64,000 nt of DNA from contig VBAK01000107.1 of NCBI GenBank assembly GCA_005882275.1, positions 1 to 64,000 on the forward strand, read 5' to 3'. Each line of letters opens with the position of its first letter. Position 1 is the stretch's first letter. Both the position numbers and the translations under genes were made by a program. Positions 20,028-27,765 of this stretch are shown piece after piece. Below the pieces are notes generated by a model. The model searched no databases. It was not told the DNA's origin and worked only from the letters and a program-made list of their open reading frames with translations. The DNA is from Candidatus Segetimicrobium genomatis. GTDB taxonomy: Bacteria > Sysuimicrobiota > Sysuimicrobiia > Sysuimicrobiales > Segetimicrobiaceae.

Positions 20028-20966
20028 ATGAACGTCGCCCTGACCCTTGCCGACGGGGTCCTGCAGGGGTCCCCCCAGGCGGCCGCGCGCCTGATCTCGC
20101 TGCTGGAGAGCCGGAGCGACGACGCGGTGCCGGCGCTGAGGGCGCTGCACCGCCACACCGGACGCGCCCACGTGGTCGGCGTCACCGGCCCCCCGGGGGC
20201 CGGCAAGAGCACCCTGGTCAACGCGCTCATTCGGGTGCTGCGGGCCCAGGGCCGCCGCGTCGGTGTGGTCGCCGTCGATCCGACGAGCCCGTTTACCGGC
20301 GGGGCCATCCTGGGCGACCGGATCCGGATGCAGGACCACAGCACCGACTCCGGGGTCTTCGTGCGCAGCATGGCGACCCGGGGCCGCCTCGGCGGCCTGG
20401 CGCCTGCGACCGCCGGGGCGGTCGCGGTGCTGGATGCCTACGGCTGCGACGTCATCTTCATCGAGACGGTCGGGGCCGGCCAGGCCGAGGTGGACATTGC
20501 CGGCACGGCGGACACGGTCGTGCTGGTGACCGTGCCCTGGCTGGGGGACAGCGTCCAGACCCTCAAAGCCGGAATCATGGAGATCGGGGACGTTTTTGTG
20601 GTCAACAAGGCCGACCGGGGCGAGGCCGACAAGGCCGCGGCCGAGATCGAGATGATGCTGGGTTTGGCCCCCGACCGCGGCGCGTGGCGGCCTGCCGTTC
20701 TCCGGGCCGTCGCCTCCGAGGGCAGGGGGGTGGAGGAGATCCTCCAGGCCCTCGAGCGGCACCGGGCGTCCCTGATCGAGCACGGACTCTTGATGGCCCG
20801 GCGCCAGGCCCGGCGACGGCGGGAGATCATCGAGATCATCGAGGAGCGCTTCCTCGCCCGGATCAGCGCCGGCCGGATGGACGAACTGGCCACGCGGGTG
20901 GCCCGCGGCGAACTGGATCCTTACACCGCCGCCGAGGAACTGATGGCGGCGGGCGCCGGTGGGTAA
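20028..20966 (+). CDS. meaB: methylmalonyl-CoA mutase-associated GTPase MeaB
   Basis: G3E-family P-loop GTPase (312 residues) that protects and reloads cobalamin-dependent mutase. It shows GPPGAGKST (Walker A), VDPTSPFTGGAILGDRIRM, the FIETVGAGQAE switch and VNKADRG for guanine recognition. The ATG at 20028 is chosen; a GTG at 20019 overlaps the mutase stop and would add three residues. It ends within the epimerase reading frame by a few bases. Position between mutase and epimerase is standard for this pathway. Confidence 0.93.
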   Translation: MNVALTLADGVLQGSPQAAARLISLLESRSDDAVPALRALHRHTGRAHVVGVTGPPGAGKSTLVNALIRVLRAQGRRVGVVAVDPTSPFTGGAILGDRIRMQDHSTDSGVFVRSMATRGRLGGLAPATAGAVAVLDAYGCDVIFIETVGAGQAEVDIAGTADTVVLVTVPWLGDSVQTLKAGIMEIGDVFVVNKADRGEADKAAAEIEMMLGLAPDRGAWRPAVLRAVASEGRGVEEILQALERHRASLIEHGLLMARRQARRRREIIEIIEERFLARISAGRMDELATRVARGELDPYTAAEELMAAGAGG

Positions 20967-21456
20967 GGCCAATCGAAGCGAGGAGTGGGGCATAGGTAAG
21001 GCCAATCGAAGCGAGGAGTGGGCCAAAGGTAAGGCCCGGCTGGCCCATCTCGGCGTCATCGTGCGCCGCCTCGATGCCGCAGAGCCCTTCTACGCGCGAT
21101 TGGGGCTTTCGCCGGCCCCGCGGGTGTCGCTGGATCGCGAGCACGTCCGCATGACCTTCATCCGAGTCGCGGACGCCGAGATCGAGCTCCTCGAGCCGGC
21201 CGCCCAGGAGGGCCCGCTGAGCCGGTTCCTCGCGACGCGCGGGGAGGGGATCCATCACATTGCGATCGAGGTCGATGATATCGAACGTGCGTTGGCCCTC
21301 GCGACGGCCTCAGGGATGCGCGCCATCGATCAAGTCCCACGCCCTGGAGCCCATGGGACGCGGGTCGCATTCCTGCACCCGGGCCAGGCCCATGGTGTCC
21401 TGCTGGAATTGGTCGAACGCCCACGACATCCGCCTCGCGAGGAGCCCTCGACGTAA
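20959..21456 (+). CDS. mce: methylmalonyl-CoA epimerase with repeat-derived N-terminus
   Basis: Vicinal-oxygen-chelate metalloenzyme that interconverts (S)- and (R)-methylmalonyl-CoA. The fold and metal ligands are visible: His in AHLGVIV, His in GIHHIAIEV and Glu in VLLELVE; LDAAEPFYARLGL is typical. The enzyme proper starts near residue 25. The first 24 residues (GKANRSEEW twice) are encoded by two and a bit copies of a 33-base tandem repeat, related copies of which occur elsewhere in the window. No normal start codon lies between the repeat and the enzyme, so translation must begin at GTG 20959 or at a rare codon. The repeat seems to have replaced the native start. Confidence 0.88.
   Translation: MGKANRSEEWGIGKANRSEEWAKGKARLAHLGVIVRRLDAAEPFYARLGLSPAPRVSLDREHVRMTFIRVADAEIELLEPAAQEGPLSRFLATRGEGIHHIAIEVDDIERALALATASGMRAIDQVPRPGAHGTRVAFLHPGQAHGVLLELVERPRHPPREEPST
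20962..21036 (+). repeat. 33-bp tandem repeat, copy A, inside epimerase start
   Basis: Two full 33-base units and a 9-base third start: GGTAAGGCCAATCGAAGC then GAGGAGTGG plus a variable tail (GGCATA or GCCAAA). Units begin at 20962, 20995 and 21028. The period is a multiple of three, so the frame stays open. Related sequences are at 22768, 39976 and 50334. Confidence 0.85.
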
Positions 21457-21515
21457 TCTGCTTCATCTGCCAGGCCACCCTCTCTATCCAAAAGGACTAT
21501 TGCATTGAATTTTGT

Positions 21516-21528
21516 CTATATGATATAG
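21516..21528 (+). promoter_or_regulatory. palindrome in AT-rich leader, possible operator
   Basis: CTATAT-G-ATATAG is a perfect 13-base palindrome, and a related half site (GTCTATATCACAT) follows at about 21548. It lies in an unusually AT-rich stretch (21490-21570) of the 253-base gap before the G5/3D gene. It could be a regulator site overlapping a promoter (TATAGT at 21524). Further down the gap, a GC hairpin (21658-21675) precedes the gene; nothing else is recognisable. Confidence 0.35.
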
Positions 21529-21709
21529 TGGCAACCGTAGAATAAAGTCTATATCACATAACCCATACCCCACCCCCTGACCGTCGCAGCATACCGCCGG
21601 CGCATAGAACTCAGGCAGACCTTATCGATCCGTACCATCTGAGATATGCGGCGGCGGGCCCCGCCAGCGCGGGGCTATCTAGCGGGCGAATGGAAGGGGG
21701 GGAGAAGCC

Positions 21710-22771
21710 ATCGCGCCGGCTGTCCTGCCATCGACTGCCAGTGAGATCGAAGTCCTGAAGCACCACCGATTTGGGTGGGCGTTTCTGACCCACCTCCTGG
21801 TCGGGATCCTCGTCTCGGGTCTGCTCCTGCCCTTCGTGTCGAACCCAAGCCTGTGGCACCTGGTGCTCGGCAAGTCCGTCTACCTTACGGTCGACGGCGA
21901 GACCCGGTCGTTCAGCACGCTCCGCCAGACCGTAGGCGACGTCCTTCGGGAAGCCCAGGTCGCCGTCGATCCGGCCGACCGGATCGACCCTCCGGTGGAG
22001 GCGGCGATCTGGCCGGGGATTCAAATCAGCATCGTGCGGGTCGTTCCCCTGACCGTGACCGTAGGCGGAATCCCGCAACAGGTTCGATTGCCCGCCGCCA
22101 CGGTGGGCGAAGCCCTGACCGCCATGAACGTCGAGGTCCGTCCCCAGGACCGGGTCTACCCTGATCCCTCGACCAAACTTGCCCCAGATATGCGGGTGAC
22201 GGTCGAGCGGCGGGACACGCGGACCTGGGTCGAGCACAGTGCCTTTCCGTTCCCCACCGAGATTGTTCGGGATACCACCCTGCTGAAAGGGCGCCAGGTG
22301 CTGCGGTCCGCCGGGGAGCCCGGGCTCATGAATCGGACGGTGTGGGTGGAGTATGCCGACGGGCGTCCGGTCACGGTGCAGACGCTCGAGGAAGCCCTCG
22401 TCATGCCCCCGATCCCCCGGGTGATCGCCATCGGTACCCGGCCGGTGATCGTGACCCAGGGCCCGTACGCCGGCAAGGAGGTCATGATCATGGAGGCCAC
22501 CGCCTACTATCCGGGTCCGAACAACTACGGGGGCGCGGTTGGCAACGTGACCGCGTTTGGGCTTCCCGCCCGGCGCGGCGTGGTGGCCGTCGACCCCTAT
22601 GTGATCCCGTTGGGGACGCGCGTGCATGTCGACGGGTACGGGGACGCGATCGCGGGGGACGTCGGCGGGGCCATCCGCGGGCGCCGCATCGATCTCTGCT
22701 TCAACACCTACGAGGAGGCCATCCAGTTCGGCCGCCGAAATGTGACGGTGTACATCCTCGGCAAACCGTAG
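21710..22771 (+). CDS. G5/DUF348 and 3D-domain cell-wall protein (YabE/RpfB-like)
   Basis: Secreted or membrane-anchored wall-active protein. After a membrane anchor (FLTHLLVGILVSGLLLPFV) come two DUF348-type repeats (VYLTVDGETRSFSTLRQTVGDVL and LTVTVGGIPQQVRLPAATVGEAL), a G5-like segment, and a C-terminal 3D domain (MEATAYYPGP...VVAVDPYVIPLGTRVHVDGYG...IDLCF). It would hydrolyse or bind peptidoglycan. The anchor lies upstream of the first normal start (GTG 21836). No ATG/GTG/TTG is in frame from the stop at 21680 to 21836, so I place the start at ATC 21710, five bases after GGAAGGGGGGAG. A miscounted G-run could instead join ATG 21690. Its TAG stop lies in repeat copy B. Confidence 0.8.
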   Translation: MAPAVLPSTASEIEVLKHHRFGWAFLTHLLVGILVSGLLLPFVSNPSLWHLVLGKSVYLTVDGETRSFSTLRQTVGDVLREAQVAVDPADRIDPPVEAAIWPGIQISIVRVVPLTVTVGGIPQQVRLPAATVGEALTAMNVEVRPQDRVYPDPSTKLAPDMRVTVERRDTRTWVEHSAFPFPTEIVRDTTLLKGRQVLRSAGEPGLMNRTVWVEYADGRPVTVQTLEEALVMPPIPRVIAIGTRPVIVTQGPYAGKEVMIMEATAYYPGPNNYGGAVGNVTAFGLPARRGVVAVDPYVIPLGTRVHVDGYGDAIAGDVGGAIRGRRIDLCFNTYEEAIQFGRRNVTVYILGKP

Positions 22772-22823
22772 GCCGATCGAAGGCCGATCGAAGCATGGAA
22801 TAGAGCCAAGGTAAGCCGAAGGC
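22768..22823 (+). repeat. dispersed repeat copy B between G5/3D gene and ksgA
   Basis: GGCCGATCGAA occurs twice, 10 bases apart, followed by GCATGGAATAGAGCCAAGG and TAAGCC. It is the same family as copies A, C and D. It starts at the stop codon of the G5/3D gene and ends just before the ksgA frame opens. Confidence 0.75.
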
Positions 22824-22877
22824 TGATATCGGGGGCGGCCCCTGGGGCAGGGCCCGGCATCCACCAGCGCTCGCGAC

Positions 22878-23738
22878 CTGGCCACCCCCGCCGGCACGCG
22901 GGCAATCCTCAGGCAGTTCGGGATCCGGCCGTCGAAGCGGTGGGGCCAGCATTTCCTCGTCAGCGCCCAGGCGCTCGGCCGGACGCTCGCCGCCGCCGCC
23001 CTGACCCCATCGGACAGCGTGCTCGAGGTCGGAGCGGGGGTGGGCACGCTGACCGCCGGGCTGGCGGAGCGCGCCGGCTGGGTGACCGCCGTCGAGGTCG
23101 ACCGCGGACTCCTGGAGGCGCTTCACACCACCGTCGGCGGCCGTCCGAATGTGCGCATCGTCCCGGGGGATGTCCTTGCTCTGCCGCCCGCCGCGCTCTT
23201 CGATGGCCCGCCGGATGCGCCCCGTAAGGTGGTGGCCAACCTCCCCTACAACATCGCCTCGGCCGTGCTGATGCGGCTGCTGGAGGCCCCGCTCGGCCTC
23301 ACGCTCCTCGTCGTGACCGTCCAGCGCGAGGTGGCCGAGCGGATCGCCGCCCCGCCGGGGGGACGCGACTACGGGATCCTCTCGGTCGCCACGCAGTATC
23401 ACGCGGCCCCCAGGATTCTAGCCCGCATCCCTCCCGGCGCGTTCTTACCGAGGCCGAAGGTGGCCTCAGCGCTCGTGGAACTGAAGCCCCACCGCACGCC
23501 TCCCGCGTCCGTTCCCGATGAACAGACGTTCTTCCGGGTCGTGACCGCGGGGTTCGGGCAGCGCCGCAAGATGCTCTCGAATGCGCTGGCGGCGGGCCTC
23601 GACCTGCCGCGTGGGGTGGTGGAGCGCGCCTGCGCCGAGGCCGGAGTCGATCCGCGCGCGCGGGCGGAGACCCTCGGCCTGGCCGCGTTTGCCTCTCTGG
23701 CCCGGGCGCTGTTCCCCCACCTGCGCCCTCCGCCGTAA
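22878..23738 (+). CDS. ksgA: 16S rRNA dimethyladenosine transferase (KsgA/RsmA)
   Basis: Dimethylates two adjacent adenines near the 3' end of 16S rRNA. Visible parts are the N-terminal RAILRQFGIRPSKRWGQHFL block, SAM motif VLEVGAGVGTLT, NLPYNIASAVL (motif IV) and the C-terminal helical domain (FGQRRKMLSNAL). The N-terminal block is encoded upstream of the first normal start (GTG 23019, which would delete it). From the in-frame stop at 22824 to 23019 there is no ATG, GTG or TTG. I place the start at CTG 22878, giving LATPAGTRAIL and a normal length of 286. Repeat copy B lies just upstream and may have displaced the original start. ksgA converges on the LCP gene, the stops being 5 bases apart. 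Confidence 0.88.
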   Translation: MATPAGTRAILRQFGIRPSKRWGQHFLVSAQALGRTLAAAALTPSDSVLEVGAGVGTLTAGLAERAGWVTAVEVDRGLLEALHTTVGGRPNVRIVPGDVLALPPAALFDGPPDAPRKVVANLPYNIASAVLMRLLEAPLGLTLLVVTVQREVAERIAAPPGGRDYGILSVATQYHAAPRILARIPPGAFLPRPKVASALVELKPHRTPPASVPDEQTFFRVVTAGFGQRRKMLSNALAAGLDLPRGVVERACAEAGVDPRARAETLGLAAFASLARALFPHLRPPP

Positions 23739-23743
23739 CGGAG

Positions 23744-25057
23744 TTATTGCCGGGGGAGCGGGGCGGGGGCGGGGATCGCCGTGGTGGTATCGGTCAGGAT
23801 CACCGTGAGGTCCGGACCGCTCGTCGAGGGACTGTCGATGACCGTCCGCGCGCCCACGAGGGCGGCCACGATCTCCGCCACGCGGCGGTCGCCGTGGTGA
23901 AGGATCACGGCCGTGGGCGAATCGGAGGAGCTGGTGGCGAACCCCACCAGCCGGACCCCCAAGGCGGTGACCCTGGCCAGCGCATCGCCCGCGGCGTCCG
24001 GGTTCGCGGGGGAGGCGAGAAGTTCGGCTGTGGTGTGCGCGAGCGCTTCGGCATCCACGTCGTAGAACATCCGCGTCACCAGGCTGTGATCCCGGGGGAG
24101 ATCGGGGATCCAGTCGCTCTGGCCAAAACTTCCCGGCAGCGTTTCGCGCACCACCCCACCGGGCCCAAGCCCGGCGCCGAACAGCGCCAGGCTGACGAGC
24201 TGGGGACGGGAGAGGTTCGTCCGGGCGTCCTCGCGGAACACGCGCAGCATGCGCGGCAGGCGGGTGACGATCCTGGGCCGCCGGAGCTCATCGAGCAGCG
24301 CGTTCATCACCTGCTGCCCGCGCTTGATCCGCCCGATGTCTCCCAGCGGATCGTGCCGGAACCGCACGTACTCCATGGCGGCCTTGCCTCCGAGGCGGCG
24401 GTATCCCTTCTTCAGGTGGATGTGCAGGCCGTCCCAGTTATCGTCGTAGTCCAGATTCTTCTCGATGCGGACGTTCACGCCGCCGACGGCGTCGATCAGG
24501 CGCACGAACCCGCGCTCGGTCAGCTCGATGTAGTAGGGGAACCGCACCCCGAGGACGTTCTCCACGGTCCGAATCGAGAGCCGCGTGCCGCCGTACGCGT
24601 GGGCGGCGTTGATCTTGGTGATCCCGTGTCCCGGGATGCTCGTCCGGGTGTCCCGCGGCACGCTGAGCAGGTAGACGCGACGGGAAGCGGGGTCGAAGCT
24701 GGCGGCAACGAGCGTGGTGGTCCTGGTCACCGGGTACACGATCTTGGGATTCCGTTCGCTGACGGTGCGGTCCAGCCCCATGATCAGGACGTTGGTGCGC
24801 TGCCTCAGCAGCAGGGACCAGGGGAGCGCGATCCGCAGCGGGGTCATGCTGAGCCCGATGCCCGCGACGGCGCCGATGAGGCAGGCGGCCACGATCTGGA
24901 TGCCAACCTGCCCCCACCGGATGGGGCGTTCCCACCGCCGGCGCGGTTTGGCCTCTGCGGCCGGGTCGAGCGGGATCTCCGCGGTCTCCGACGCGGCCGC
25001 GGGCCTGTCGGGACGCGCCGGAGAATCGCCGGAGAACGACACCATAACCTCCATCAT
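23744..25057 (-). CDS. LytR-CpsA-Psr family protein
   Basis: Membrane-anchored phosphotransferase family that attaches glycopolymers to peptidoglycan in Gram-positives and their relatives. A cytoplasmic basic N-terminus and one membrane helix (VGIQIVAACLIGAVAGIGLSM, near residues 50-70) precede the LCP domain: NVLIMGLDR, SVPRDTRTSIPG, KINAAHAYGG, the GGVNVRIEKNLDYDD block, and EYVRFRHDPLGDIGR with the phosphate-binding arginines. A C-terminal LytR_C-like domain follows (VRLVGFATSS...VIDSPSTSGPDLTVIL). It is 437 residues from ATG 25057; ATG 25045 is favoured if the overlapping promoter is real. It diverges from ispE. Confidence 0.9.
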   Translation of the reverse strand: MMEVMVSFSGDSPARPDRPAAASETAEIPLDPAAEAKPRRRWERPIRWGQVGIQIVAACLIGAVAGIGLSMTPLRIALPWSLLLRQRTNVLIMGLDRTVSERNPKIVYPVTRTTTLVAASFDPASRRVYLLSVPRDTRTSIPGHGITKINAAHAYGGTRLSIRTVENVLGVRFPYYIELTERGFVRLIDAVGGVNVRIEKNLDYDDNWDGLHIHLKKGYRRLGGKAAMEYVRFRHDPLGDIGRIKRGQQVMNALLDELRRPRIVTRLPRMLRVFREDARTNLSRPQLVSLALFGAGLGPGGVVRETLPGSFGQSDWIPDLPRDHSLVTRMFYDVDAEALAHTTAELLASPANPDAAGDALARVTALGVRLVGFATSSSDSPTAVILHHGDRRVAEIVAALVGARTVIDSPSTSGPDLTVILTDTTTAIPAPAPLPRQ

Positions 25058-25080
25058 AGTTATTTCCCTTGGGGTGTCAA
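25053..25080 (-). promoter_or_regulatory. promoter overlapping the LCP start, possible leaderless mRNA
   Basis: On the minus strand TTGACA (25080 to 25075), 16 bases, then TATGAT (25058 to 25053). The expected start of transcription falls at or one base before the A of an in-frame ATG at 25045, so a leaderless message starting with AUG is predicted. The two upstream ATGs would be part of the -10 box. Confidence 0.6.
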
Positions 25081-25262
25081 GCGCGGGCCCAATCCGGCCC
25101 CGCCGCGAGCAGGAGCCCGGAAGGATGGCCGGGGCGGCGCCTCGAAGGGAGAGGTGCCATGCACCGAGCTGGAAATGGCTTCGGGCTCTGCCCGCTGTCG
25201 ATCCCGCGAGGCCGCGCGCTGCGGCCCCGCGGTTTGTGTTTTGAGAGGGGGGGTGGACCCTT

Positions 25263-26129
25263 GTGAAGCAGCTGCGCCTCAACGCGTATGCGAAGATCAA
25301 CCTGACCCTGGATGTGCTCGGTGATCGCCCCGACGGGTATCACGACATCGAGACGATCCTGCATACGGTGGAGCTCCACGATACGATCATTCTTCGGGAG
25401 AACGGCGAGGGGATCTCGGTCCGCTGCGCCAGCCCCGATGTTCCCCCCGAGCGGCAGAACATCGTGCACCGGGCGGCGAACCTGCTGCAGGAAACCTTCC
25501 AGGTTCCCCGGGGCGTCGAGATCGAGCTGTCCAAACAGATCCCCGTGGCGGCCGGGCTGGGCGGGGGATCGAGCGACGCCGCCGTGACGCTGCTCGGCCT
25601 GGCCCAGATGTGGAAGCTCCGCCTGGACGACCGGCAGTTGATGGACCTCGGCGGGAAGATCGGATCGGATGTGCCGTTCTTTCTGATCGGCGGCGCCGCC
25701 CTGGCGATGGGGCGGGGGGAGCGGGTCCGGATGCTCCGGCCGCTGCCCACGACCTGGGTGGTGATCGCCCGGCCCACCGTCCAGATCACGAGCGAGTGGG
25801 CCTACAAGGCGCTGGACCACGGGGCCGTGCGGAAGCGCCCGGACACCCAGCGCGTGGTCCGGGCGCTGGAGGCCGAGGACCCCCGCGTCGTTGGGCAGCT
25901 GCTCTGCAACGTGTTCGAAGATGTCGTGGTCGCCAGCCATCCGATCGTCGGCGCGCTCCGCGAGCGCATGGCCGCCCTGCGCCCGCTCGGGGTGTCGCTG
26001 TCGGGGACGGGCCCCGCCGTGTACGCCATGGCCGCGAACGAAGCGGCGGCGACAGAAATCTGCGGCGCGCTTGCCGCGATGCCCGACGTCGAGGTGTTCC
26101 TCACCCGGACCTTTTCCGAGGAGCGGTAG
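25263..26129 (+). CDS. ispE: 4-diphosphocytidyl-2-C-methyl-D-erythritol kinase
   Basis: GHMP kinase of the non-mevalonate (MEP) isoprenoid pathway; phosphorylates the 2-hydroxyl of CDP-methylerythritol. It has 288 residues: N-terminal AYAKINLTLDVLGDRPDGYH, the ATP-binding PVAAGLGGGSSDAA loop, GSDVPFFLIGGAAL, and a C-terminal LSGTGPAVYAM. The GTG start at 25263 follows GAGAGGGGGG. Its partner genes of the pathway are not in the window. It leads a three-gene cluster ispE - nucleotidyltransferase - purR like that seen in many Firmicutes-related genomes. Confidence 0.95.
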   Translation: MKQLRLNAYAKINLTLDVLGDRPDGYHDIETILHTVELHDTIILRENGEGISVRCASPDVPPERQNIVHRAANLLQETFQVPRGVEIELSKQIPVAAGLGGGSSDAAVTLLGLAQMWKLRLDDRQLMDLGGKIGSDVPFFLIGGAALAMGRGERVRMLRPLPTTWVVIARPTVQITSEWAYKALDHGAVRKRPDTQRVVRALEAEDPRVVGQLLCNVFEDVVVASHPIVGALRERMAALRPLGVSLSGTGPAVYAMAANEAAATEICGALAAMPDVEVFLTRTFSEER

Positions 26130-26137
26130 GTCGGGGG

Positions 26138-26929
26138 ATGCCCGACGCGCTCGTGCTGGCGGGAGGCCGGCCCGATCCCGCGCTCGGCGAAGGCATCCCC
26201 AACAAGGCGTTCCTTCCCCTCCTGGGCCGTCCGATGGTGGAGTTCGTCCTGGCCGCCCTGCGGCAGGCCGCGTCCATCCGGCGGATCGCCCTGGTCGGTC
26301 CGCTCCCCTTGCCGCCGGCGGTCGCCGCCTGTGTCGACGTTGCCGTGGGCGAGGGCGGCACGATGCTGGACAATGTGGCCGCCGGGTTGGATGCGCTCGG
26401 TGGCGCCGGGCCGGTCCTGGCCGCCGGCGCGGACATTCCCCTGGTGACCCCCCGTGCCGTCGACGCGTTCGTCCGGGCGGCGCAGGCCCTCGACGCGGAG
26501 ATCGTGTACGGGGTGGTGCGCCGCGAAGATGTGATCCGCGAGTTCCCCCGTGCGCGGAAGACCTTTGTTCGCCTCCGGGATGGGACGCTGACCGGCGGGA
26601 GCCTCATCCTCATCGGGCCCCAGGCGTTCGCGCGGGCGCGGCCCGTGATCGAGCGGGCGATCCGCGCCCGGAAGCGGCCGTGGGAGCTGGCGCGGATGTT
26701 CGGCCTCGGCGCGCTCGTGGGTCTCCTGGCGGGGACTCTCCGCGTGGACGGGCTCGAACGCCGGGCGGCCGGCCTGCTCGGGGTGCGGGCGCGCGCGCTC
26801 ATCTGCGCCAGCCCCGAGATCTGCATGGACATCGACACCCCGGCGATGCTCGCCGTCGTCCTCGAGCGGATGGCCCGAGATCCCCGGGCGCCGTCTCCCC
26901 GCGGCGCGGAGGGCATGGCGAGGTGGTGA
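26138..26929 (+). CDS. GT-A fold nucleotidyltransferase (MobA-like) of unknown substrate
   Basis: A 263-residue protein with the nucleotidyltransferase N-terminus (ALVLAGGRPDP, then NKAFLPLLGRPMVEFVL) and a metal-binding region GADIPLVTPRAV. It resembles the MobA/IspD/GlmU-N superfamily. The ATG at 26138 follows GGGGG nine bases after the ispE stop. Homologous genes are known between ispE and purR in several lineages, but I do not know a proven reaction. An IspD role is conceivable from the neighbour, although the typical IspD motifs are weak. The stop overlaps the purR start. Confidence 0.75.
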   Translation: MPDALVLAGGRPDPALGEGIPNKAFLPLLGRPMVEFVLAALRQAASIRRIALVGPLPLPPAVAACVDVAVGEGGTMLDNVAAGLDALGGAGPVLAAGADIPLVTPRAVDAFVRAAQALDAEIVYGVVRREDVIREFPRARKTFVRLRDGTLTGGSLILIGPQAFARARPVIERAIRARKRPWELARMFGLGALVGLLAGTLRVDGLERRAAGLLGVRARALICASPEICMDIDTPAMLAVVLERMARDPRAPSPRGAEGMARW

Positions 26930-27765
26930 GACGGCTGCGCCGGGGAGACCGCATGGTGACCATCGCCCACCGGCTGTTTCAGGAGCCGCACACCGTCGTT
27001 CCCCTGGGGACGTTCACGGGCGCGCTGGGCGCCGCCAAGTCGACGATCAGCGAGGACATCGCCTCGCTCCGCCAGACCTGCGAGCGGTTTCAGTTGGGAC
27101 GGATCGAGACGCTGGCCGGAGCGACCGGGGGCGTCCGGTACACCCCGTTCCGGACGGCCGAGCAGATTCGGGCGATCGCCGAAGACCTCGTCCGCCGGCT
27201 CCGGGACCCAGCCCGCATCCTTCCGGGGGGATTCCTGTACACCGCCGACCTGCTCTCGCTGCCCAGCCTGGTGGTGTCGCTCGGCGAGGTCTTTGCCACC
27301 TTCTTCGCGGAGCGCCGCCCCGATGTGGTGCTCTCGATGGAGGTGCAGGGGATCCCGCTCGCGCTCATGACCGCGCGCGCCTTCAACGTGCCGCTCGTCA
27401 CGGCGCGCCGCGGCGGTATCCGCACGGAGGGACCGTCCGTGGGCGTGAACTACGTCTCGGGATCGTCTCGAACGATGCAGTCGATGACCCTGCCCCTGCG
27501 CGCCGTTCCACCGGGCGCCCGCGCGCTGTTCATCGACGACTTCCTCCGCGGGGGCGGCACCGCCCGGGGCGTCTACGATCTGATGCGCGAGTTCCAGGCG
27601 GAGGTCGTCGGGATCGGGGTTCTGCTCGAGGCGGCCGAGCCCAAAGACAAGCTCGTCGACCGGCACGTGTCGCTCCTCGTCCTTGAAGGCATCGACGAGG
27701 CCCGGGGCGCCGTCCATCTCGCGCCCAGCCGCTTCGCCCTCGGAAACCCTCCCCGCCAGTCCTGA
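26926..27765 (+). CDS. purR: Bacillus-type purine operon repressor PurR
   Basis: DNA-binding regulator of purine synthesis genes; responds to PRPP through a phosphoribosyltransferase domain. The 279 residues comprise a winged-helix N-terminus (RLFQEPHTVVPLGTF, then GAAKSTISEDIASLRQTCERF) and a PRTase domain with the PRPP loop ALFIDDFLRGGGTARG and flexible-loop region. The GTG at 26926 overlaps the preceding stop; an ATG at 26953 is possible. This PurR type is found in Firmicutes and relatives and is unrelated to the LacI-type PurR of Proteobacteria. A PRPP synthase gene lies at 43983. Confidence 0.93.
   Translation: MRRLRRGDRMVTIAHRLFQEPHTVVPLGTFTGALGAAKSTISEDIASLRQTCERFQLGRIETLAGATGGVRYTPFRTAEQIRAIAEDLVRRLRDPARILPGGFLYTADLLSLPSLVVSLGEVFATFFAERRPDVVLSMEVQGIPLALMTARAFNVPLVTARRGGIRTEGPSVGVNYVSGSSRTMQSMTLPLRAVPPGARALFIDDFLRGGGTARGVYDLMREFQAEVVGIGVLLEAAEPKDKLVDRHVSLLVLEGIDEARGAVHLAPSRFALGNPPRQS

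Noticed and set aside
21457-21709. A c-di-AMP (ydaO) riboswitch before the G5/3D wall gene, expected in such leaders
   Set aside because: None of the conserved ydaO sequence blocks could be found.
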